From Trileptium ribeirensis (Eukaryota; Nematoda; Enoplea; Enoplida; Thoracostomopsidae), in the NCBI GenBank assembly GCA_030248225.1, contig JASANE010018513.1:33702-97701 (forward strand): a DNA stretch of 64,000 nucleotides, given 5' to 3'. Below are positions 57,080 through 64,000 of this stretch, in pieces (within the stretch, counting starts at the first letter, position 1; each line of letters opens with the position of its first letter). Made by a program: the position numbers and the translations under genes. Below the pieces are notes generated by a model that saw only the letters and a list, made by a program, of their open reading frames with translations, was not told the DNA's origin and made no database searches.

Positions 57080-57725
57080 ACACCGCCCTTCCTACTCGAG
57101 GTGTATCACCCCTGCCGCCAGACCCTCCTCTGGTACGCCACGCACGCTGTCCCAGGCGCCGTACTCCATAGAGGCATCGCACCCCGTCACCGAGGCGCCC
57201 CCTCACCGAAGTGTTGCAGCTCTCTCCCGAGTCGCCGCAACCACCCCCCCCGCAGGCATCTCCCGAGACATCGCCTTCCTCAGGAGGTGCCGCACCAATC
57301 CTGAGGTACCGCGCACTCTCTCTGGTGCACCACGCACGCTGCCCTGCGGCCCCCCAAAGGCCTCGCACCCTGCCACTGAGATTTCGTCCCCACCACTCAG
57401 GCGCCTCTTCGAGGCGTTGCGCTAAAGGTGTATAACCCCTCCCCGTGGGGTATCACCTCTCCCGCTATCCCGAACTTCCCGACCTCCCCTGTGATGCACC
57501 ACACACGCTGCGCCAGGCGCCGCACTCCCCAGAGGCGTCGCACCCCCTCACCGAAGTGCCGCATCCCCAGTCTCTGAGACGCCGCACCGCCTCCCTTCCC
57601 CAAGGTGTCGCATTCCTACCCTGCCGGAGCCGCCGCAGCCCCTCTTCGCCTAGCCGCCGTACCCCCTCCCCCCGACGTGCGAAACCCTCCTAGTCTACGC
57701 AAGCCTTTCTCGAACCCGAGCCGCC
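57080..57725 (+). repeat. GC-rich, C-biased island of degenerate tandem repeats
   Basis: It stands out sharply from the AT-rich surroundings and is strongly C-rich on the + strand, with many CpG. Larger units are marked by 'ccacgcacgctg'-type words at 57138, 57330 and 57499 (about 190 and 170 bp apart), followed by 'gcgccg.actcc' and 'gaggc.tcgcacccc.tcacc'. Short words such as 'gccgcaccccctc' recur throughout. Frames of 60-164 codons are open on both strands in several phases, which is expected of such sequence. No protein identity. Confidence 0.75.
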
Positions 57726-58325
57726 ACACTCGGCGGGGGAGGGGAGAATAGTCTTCCTACCGTGGCGATCCACGACGCCACAAGCGCGATCCGAGCCTCA
57801 GGAAATCTAGTAATCTCTTTCACCTATGAACAAATATGTGCCTGGTCTACCCCCGCAGAAACATACTACACTCCTTAGGCAACGTATATTGGGCACCTAT
57901 GCATACTCCGGTGGGGGATACGACCAATGGGTGCCTCCTGGATCCAGCCTTGCCAAAATAATCCCTTGTATTGTGGCTAGCTACAATAGCTATGTGCGTA
58001 AGCAACGGTGGTAGCTATCTTAACATATCAAAATATTTAAAAAGTAAATTGCTGGGAAAAATCCATTTGATCTCGTATTGTTCTGCTGAAATGTTGATGA
58101 GCAACCGCTTATTTTCACGCTGTAGCTAAGACCATTATGTACTTTGATTAGATGGTATACCGGGCACCCACAACGAAAGGGAAGAATTAGGACAGTGTGC
58201 CTGATACCATCGAAAAATTGTAAAACACCGTGCTAGCTACACCTAAAAATGTAAAAAAATCGTGGGGTATCCAAGACACCCGGTTATTCATGGTGTACCC
58301 GACACTGTGTGATGGATATAGGTTC

Positions 58326-58360
58326 CAAACAATGGGGACGTTATAACGTGAACGCCGTAT
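58326..58360. repeat. Short inverted repeat, right partner
   Basis: Mirror of 55490-55525; core 'ggggacgttataacgtgaac'. Confidence 0.5.
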
Positions 58361-60489
58361 TAGCTCTATGCGTTCGCAAGAGGTTATACAACTTTTACTA
58401 CATTATGGAAATTATGTCCACCCTGGGTGCCTCTGCCACCTTCCATTATACACCGTAGTGTTTCTGTGCCACACATTGGTAGTGTAGGGTGTAGCCGGTT
58501 ACACAAAAGTTTTTTAAAATGTTTATAGTATCCGCTACACCGTGCTGTTAACACACCTTATGTAAAATGATTGTGTACAGTGTCCCTGGCACCGTCAGAA
58601 AAACCAATAGGTGGATTTAAACACTAAAGCCGCTTATAGAGCAACAAAGTTTCAATAAGGAGTTTATGACTTTTGGAGACGAAAAACAAAAATTTTTTTC
58701 GATGTAACCTATCGTATTGCACGTATTAAAGTATCCGCGTTGAAATTTTTACTAGTGAACTTGTAAAGCGAAACTAAACGGAGCGCTATGGCTGAGTGAT
58801 CGTTTTCGTAAGCCAAATTCAGTTTCCGAACCCTTTTCATAGGATAAAACACCGTCAACCCGTTTTATTTTTAGTAAATGGAACTGTTTCGTTCATCGTG
58901 ACTAAATGTTTGAAAACACGAGATTTATAAATCACGACTGTCAATAGTATATGCTACAAGTTCAAGGGTTAATATTTTATGCTCTCCAGGCACCTAAAAC
59001 ACTTTCCATATTAGATACATACGACTCAAGCACTATTGGTTTTGTCACATATAAACGGACACGAAAAGCTACCGATTTTAGCCCACTACATAAACCAACT
59101 TGAAAAGTAATCTATTTTTCATGCCAAAAGTTAGCAACGTTATCCTGTGCTTTGCACTGTCCCTCAGGGTTAACGACATATGCAATGCAAGTTTGACATA
59201 TTAACGAAACAAACTTTGTTAAACAACTATTATGTTGCAAACACTGTACAGGTGAACAAAGTAGCAATTGTCAACTTTTGGGCAGGTCCAACCTTGTATT
59301 TTTCCTCCCTAGAAACCATATATCACTGATTTGGACTTTATCTCTAAAATTGTAATGAATTAATTACTCTCCCGGGGGAGATATTGATTCCCCCAGAGGG
59401 GCGGCTTTTATAACCTCTCTTGCCAGGACATTTTCTACTATTTTAGTCCTGGATATCCTTATTTTCCTTTCTTTGGGTTATATGGCTCTTTCATCATAAC
59501 CTACAAGCTAAAAGGTATAATTCCACAAATTTCCATGTCTCTACCTATGGGACAGATTTATCTACAATTTACACCTTCCTTCCCCAGGGAAATGATTATT
59601 CTCTCTAGGGAAGTGAACCTTATATCATCTACAAAGAGGTGATATCTACCCGAATTCCTATAGAAACCTTTATTTCCTCTTTGTCTTATATATATTACCC
59701 CGTGATACTAATTTGGAACCAAAATTTAGTAATATTTCATATTTTAAACCAAACACCAAGATAAATTCTAGTTTCAAAACTTTCCTAAAGGTGGTAGTGG
59801 TTATGCCTCCCGAGCGGAATGGCACGCGACCACACCTCGGGTATCCACCCCATTTTACTCATATTTCGGGGAATATTACTTCCTAAACATGGGCTGGAAT
59901 TTACAAATTTATATATTCCCTTACTTTTGTTTAAAAAACATATTTCTCTCTGATTTATTATTAATTCCTTCCGGTGGGGTGTGTTATATTTTATCCTCGG
60001 TAGGGTAACACTTATCTCTACTCGGGTGAACCTTTTAAACACCCCTATCTTGAGATACGTCACTCTTCTACCTAATTCGGTGCTCGAATTTACCTAAAAA
60101 TCCACTTTTTACCTTATTACCAAATTTATAGATATATTAGGATTCTATCAACCAAGGGGTTCCTCAAACTATCCCAGGGGATCATAACGCCTTATTCCTA
60201 TCCGGAAATCCACCTAACTTATGTGGAATACCTTATAAAACCCAAATCTTTAGCCTAAAACTACTTAAAATCTATTGGAAAAATATATATACTATAATAT
60301 AATAATAAATATTATTACTAAATAAAATTTGTTCGATTGAAAAATCTGCGCATGCCCAGAAAAATATATGCGCATGCGCCAGCAGTCATTGTGGAGTGAG
60401 AGTGTATTAGACGAGGAGTTTTTGTACGACGGCAGTATGTTATACGCGTGTATATTTATTCGTTGTGGTTTTTCTTCCATAGTTTTATT
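58361..60489. other. No gene; repeat-like blocks
   Basis: 58440-58600 has recurrent 'acaccgt' phrases. 59340-60250 has recurrent 'ctcccgggggag', 'cccaggg' and 'ccagggga' patches in an AT background and may be an outward continuation of the inverted-repeat element that starts by 60490. A palindromic GCGCATGCGC (60370-60379), the core of an NRF-1-type promoter site, precedes the arm. Confidence 0.4.
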
Positions 60490-61849
60490 TTTACGTAATG
60501 CGTTGGGTTTTCGAGTTTTTTTTTCTTTTTCAATTATTCGTTCTTGTCATAAGTTGATTAATTGTTATTAATAGTACGTTCTTGTTATTCTGGATTGACT
60601 ATTACTAACTCACTATCGGGTAGACGTATTATAACAACAGAGGTAGAATCTTGGTAGTATGTTGATAAGTTTAGGGTTCTGTATTATATTTACATAGATT
60701 TGGTTTCGATTATGCAGTCCCGTTAACAGGTTTTGTTAGCTTTCGTGACGACACCGCCGAGTGACTCCCATGCACATATATACATACGTACTTTTCAAGT
60801 TCCGAGCTACACCCATACACACATTTAAGTGACTTTGCAGGAGGTTACCTGCATTTCTTTACCCTGCCGAGGTGGCGGGTGCGCTTGGCAAAGTAAGACC
60901 TAGCCGGGTTATGGCAGACCAGAAAAAGGGCAGCCCATCCCCTAAACGGGAACCTCTGGGTGGGATTGTTTTTTCTCCCTTTCCGGCACCGTTTCACCAC
61001 CCGTTGTTACCCAGGTTGCCACAACATAGGCTGCTCTATCGTCGAAGGTTGTGACATTGCTAGCATGCTCTAGGGTGGGGCCTAGTTACCGGAACTGGGT
61101 CTTCGCGCAAGCCTCGCCTAGTGGTTGCCCCATGCACAGGCCGGGGAAATTTTACGCTTAGGGGCTTGGCAGCTATGGGCCAACACCCACGTTCTATTAA
61201 GGAGGAATCCTGTGTCACTTGTCCCACTAACGCTAACCCATAAAATTCTTAGTTTTTTAGATCTCCGAAGCTTACGAACCATACAGGTAAAGCTACGACG
61301 TTAGGCGCATGTATCCAGCAATACATGGTATTTACAAACCAATCATTTCCAAAAATTCTAAAAAACCAATACAAATATCGTTATCGTGGTGTACGGTTCA
61401 CATTGCTGGATAGGAGAACCATATTGGTACCCATTGCTGTTAGTGCTTGTTATTTTCTTACCCCAGGTGCATAAGGCCGGGGCTGTTAAGTTTTATACAT
61501 AATCCGTTGGTTGCTAACATTGTTATTTGGTAATTTTGAAACTTTCAATTTAAAATTTAATATTAAAATTTCTCCGACAAAACGCTGTATTGTTGACCTA
61601 ACTTGAGTTACCTAGTTACCTAGTTACCCTTTTTTTTTAATTTTCAAAAGGTGCTGGTCACATCACATCTACCCTTCCCTATGTTAGTGTCAGCCTACCT
61701 CAAGGATCTTATCGCTTTGTGTGTTGAAGGTGCTGGGCACTTACTAAGCACCCCTAGCTTGCTGGTATATCCATTACCGCTATGCATATATCTTACTGGG
61801 TTATACTGAGGATGCGCCAATTGTTATTTAATTTCAGATGACCTGTACA
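60490..61849 (+). repeat. Long inverted repeat, left arm (at least 1.36 kb)
   Basis: Mirrored at 62622-64000 with high similarity over the whole length. Matched landmarks: 'tttacgtaatgcgttgggtt' at the outer edge, 'gactattactaactcactat', 'ggaggttacctgcatttc', 'ccatgcacaggccggggaaa' and 'cagatgacctgtaca' at the inner edge. Many differences are single C/T or G/A changes. No protein motif. Confidence 0.93.
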
Positions 61850-62621
61850 CGGTTTTAGGGAGAAATAACTTTATATAAAGTTTATTAAGCTGTCAGGGCA
61901 ACTAAGTGTTATAGTTTTACAAATGCCAACTGATTTGGAAAATACTGCACGGTTAAACTACAGCGACCTCGAGTAAAAAGTCTGCAGCATCTCAATCATT
62001 TGTTGCATGATTTTGCATTGAATTTTCGGATTACCTGCCGTGCCCGTGTAGGATAGCACTGAAGTCAGCTTAGGGTTTCTAAAAAACTTCTGAACATACA
62101 AAATTTTATACTGCACCGAGTGTCCGAATCGGTAGAGTGGACAGCTTAATTTAGGTTTGCGTCGAAACATGCTCACGAATATAAATGTTTACTTTCAATA
62201 TCGAAATATTTAATTAAAAATACCATGAAAAAGTGTTCGAGTAACAACCAGCAGCATTTGTTAACCAGAGTTTCTGTGTGAATTTCGAGGGGAAGGAACC
62301 GAAAAACGTTGTCCATAATTTCAGTTCTTACTGAGGATCAACTGGTACCAAGGTAGAAGTGAGCTGCATTAGCTCTGAAGGCGTCCAAGCTCTGTCTTAA
62401 CCCAGCAAAGCGGCCCGAGTTAAGGCAGGGTATGGAGCTAGAGGAAGCATTTATATCCATTAGGACCAAACTTTGTAAGCTACATTAAGATACATTTTTC
62501 CATGTTCCTAACTCGATTCATGTACGAACCAATAAATAGAAAATCCGCATATTACCTGTTTCGAGCGTAATATTAGTAAACGGTGGGCTGAAGTTACACC
62601 AGAACGCTAAAACTAACACTA
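61850..62621. other. Unique spacer between the long arms
   Basis: 772 bp, AT-rich. The 72-codon minus frame at 61958-62176 has no motif. No RT, integrase or transposase was identified. Confidence 0.5.
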
Positions 62622-64000
62622 TGTACAGGTCATCTGAAATTAAATAACAATTGGCGCATCCTCAGTATAACCCAGTAAGATATATGCATAGCGGTAATGG
62701 ATATACCAGCAAGCTAGGGGTGCTTAGTAAGTGCCCAGCACCTTCAACACACAAAGCGATAAGATCCTTGAGGTAGGCTGACACTAACATAGGGAAGGGT
62801 AGATGTGATGTGACCAGCACCTTTTGAAAATTAAAAAAAAGGGTAACTGAGGTAACTAGGGTAACTCAAGTTAAGTCAACAATTACAGCGTTTTGTCGGA
62901 GAAATTTTAATATTAAATTTTAAATTGAAAGTTTCAAAATTTACCAAATAACAATGTTAGCAACCAACGGATTATGTATAAAACTTAACGAGCCCCGGCC
63001 TTATGCACCTGGGGTAAGAAAATAACAAGCACTAACGGCAATGGGTACCAATATGGTTGCTCCTATCCAGCGATGTGGAGGACGTACACCACGATAACGA
63101 TATTTGTATTGGTTTTTTAGAATTTTTGGAAATGAGTAGTTTGTAAATACCATGTATTGCTGGAATTACATGCGCCTAACATGCGTAGCTTTACCTGTAT
63201 GGTTCAGTAAGCTTCGGAGAATCTAAAAAACTAAGAGTTTTATGGGTTAGCATTCGTGGGACAACTAGCACCAGGATTCCTCCCTTAATAGAACATCAGT
63301 CTTGGCCCATAGCTGCCAAGCCCTCTAAGCGTAAAATTTCCCCGGCCTGTGCATTGGACAACCCCTAGGCGAGGCTTGCGCTACGACCCAGTTCCAGTAA
63401 CTAGGCCCACCCTAGAGTATGTTAGCAATGTCACAACCTTCAAACAATTGAGCAGCCTATGTTGTGGCAACCTGGGTAGCAACGGGTGGTGAAACGGTGC
63501 CGGAAAGGGAGAGAACAATCCCACCCAGAGGTTCCCGTTTAAGGGATGGGCTGCCCTTTTTCTGTTCTCCCAGTAACCCGGCTAGGTCTTACTTTGCCAA
63601 GCGCACCCGCCGCCTCGGCAGGGTAGAGGAAATGCAGGTAACCTCCTGCAAAGTCACTTAAATGTGCTGTATGGGTGTAGCTCGGGAACTTGAAAAGTAC
63701 GTATGTATATATGTGCATGGGAGTCACTCAGCAGTGTCGTCACAGAAAGCTAACAAAACCTGTTAACGGGACTGCATAATAGAAACCAAATATATGTAAA
63801 TATAATACAGAACCCTAAACTTATCAACATACTACCAAGATTCTACCTCTGTTGTTATAATACGTCTACCCGATAGTGAGTTAGTAATAGTCAATCCAGA
63901 ATAACAGAGGACGTACTATTAATAACAATTAATCAACTTATGACAAGAACAAATAATTGAAAAAGAAAAAAAAACTAGAAAACCCAACGCATTACGTAAA
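62622..64000 (-). repeat. Long inverted repeat, right arm (truncated by window end)
   Basis: Inverse of 60490-61849. The pairing is still intact at the last base, so the arm continues past the window and the true element is larger. Confidence 0.93.

Noticed and set aside
57051..57693. Several 60-164 codon frames on both strands
   Set aside because: Stops are rare in such GC-rich, low-complexity DNA; the frames overlap and none has a domain.
60872..61054. 60-codon Pro/Arg-rich frame and its mirror at 63464-63727
   Set aside because: Both come from the inverted-repeat arms and the frame is not conserved between them.

Overview
The window is a stretch of a repeat-rich, AT-rich animal (metazoan) nuclear genome. 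The evidence is a host gene made of small exons with canonical GT/AG splice sites and very long introns, surrounded by animal-type transposons: RTE-like LINEs, a Penelope-like RT remnant, hAT and Tc1/mariner-type MITEs, a Ginger-type element and a tRNA-derived SINE. The window has no bacterial operon features. The repeat mix suits an invertebrate such as a flatworm, cnidarian or mollusc, but the sequence alone does not settle the phylum.

The only host gene I recognise is on the + strand. It is the C-terminal half of a PDZD8-like protein, an ER tether at membrane contact sites. Seven exons (17576-17818, 21649-21810, 27833-28057, 30943-31009, 36062-36334, 39721-39858, 46945-47511) join in one phase-consistent frame of 557 codons plus stop. 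They encode the end of the C2-like domain, a complete C1 zinc finger, a linker, a coiled coil, the conserved C-terminal helix and an acidic tail. A polyadenylation signal candidate lies at 48109. The transmembrane, SMP and PDZ exons were not found and probably lie upstream of the window. Three exon-like segments at 50.5-54.3 kb may belong to another gene.

Layout: 0-3 kb, a short hairpin MITE and a ~200 bp direct repeat. 3-11.75 kb, two decayed RTE-type LINE copies in the same orientation; the first is interrupted by a hairpin MITE, and a hAT MITE sits between them. 13.3-17.2 kb, minus-strand remnants of an ORF1-like protein and a Penelope-like RT. 17.5-47.5 kb, the PDZD8-like gene, its introns packed with hAT elements that have perfect 8 bp target duplications, a family of TTCGAA-rich Tc1-like MITEs, a 1.1 kb repeat placed just before two exons, a ~355 bp satellite array, a SINE, and a 1.66 kb TIR element carrying a TGTAGCCCCCCGACC array. 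47.5-55 kb, 3' region, short tandem repeats and exon candidates. 55.5-58.4 kb, a compact Ginger-like element whose long TIRs overlap its integrase gene, then a sharply GC-rich island, both lying between a pair of short inverted repeats. 60.5-64 kb, a long inverted repeat (arms of at least 1.36 kb) that runs off the end of the window.

Apart from the PDZD8-like gene, nearly all open frames here are transposon fragments or chance frames in repeats. All calls were made by eye; distances and identities come from reading the sequence, not from alignment software.
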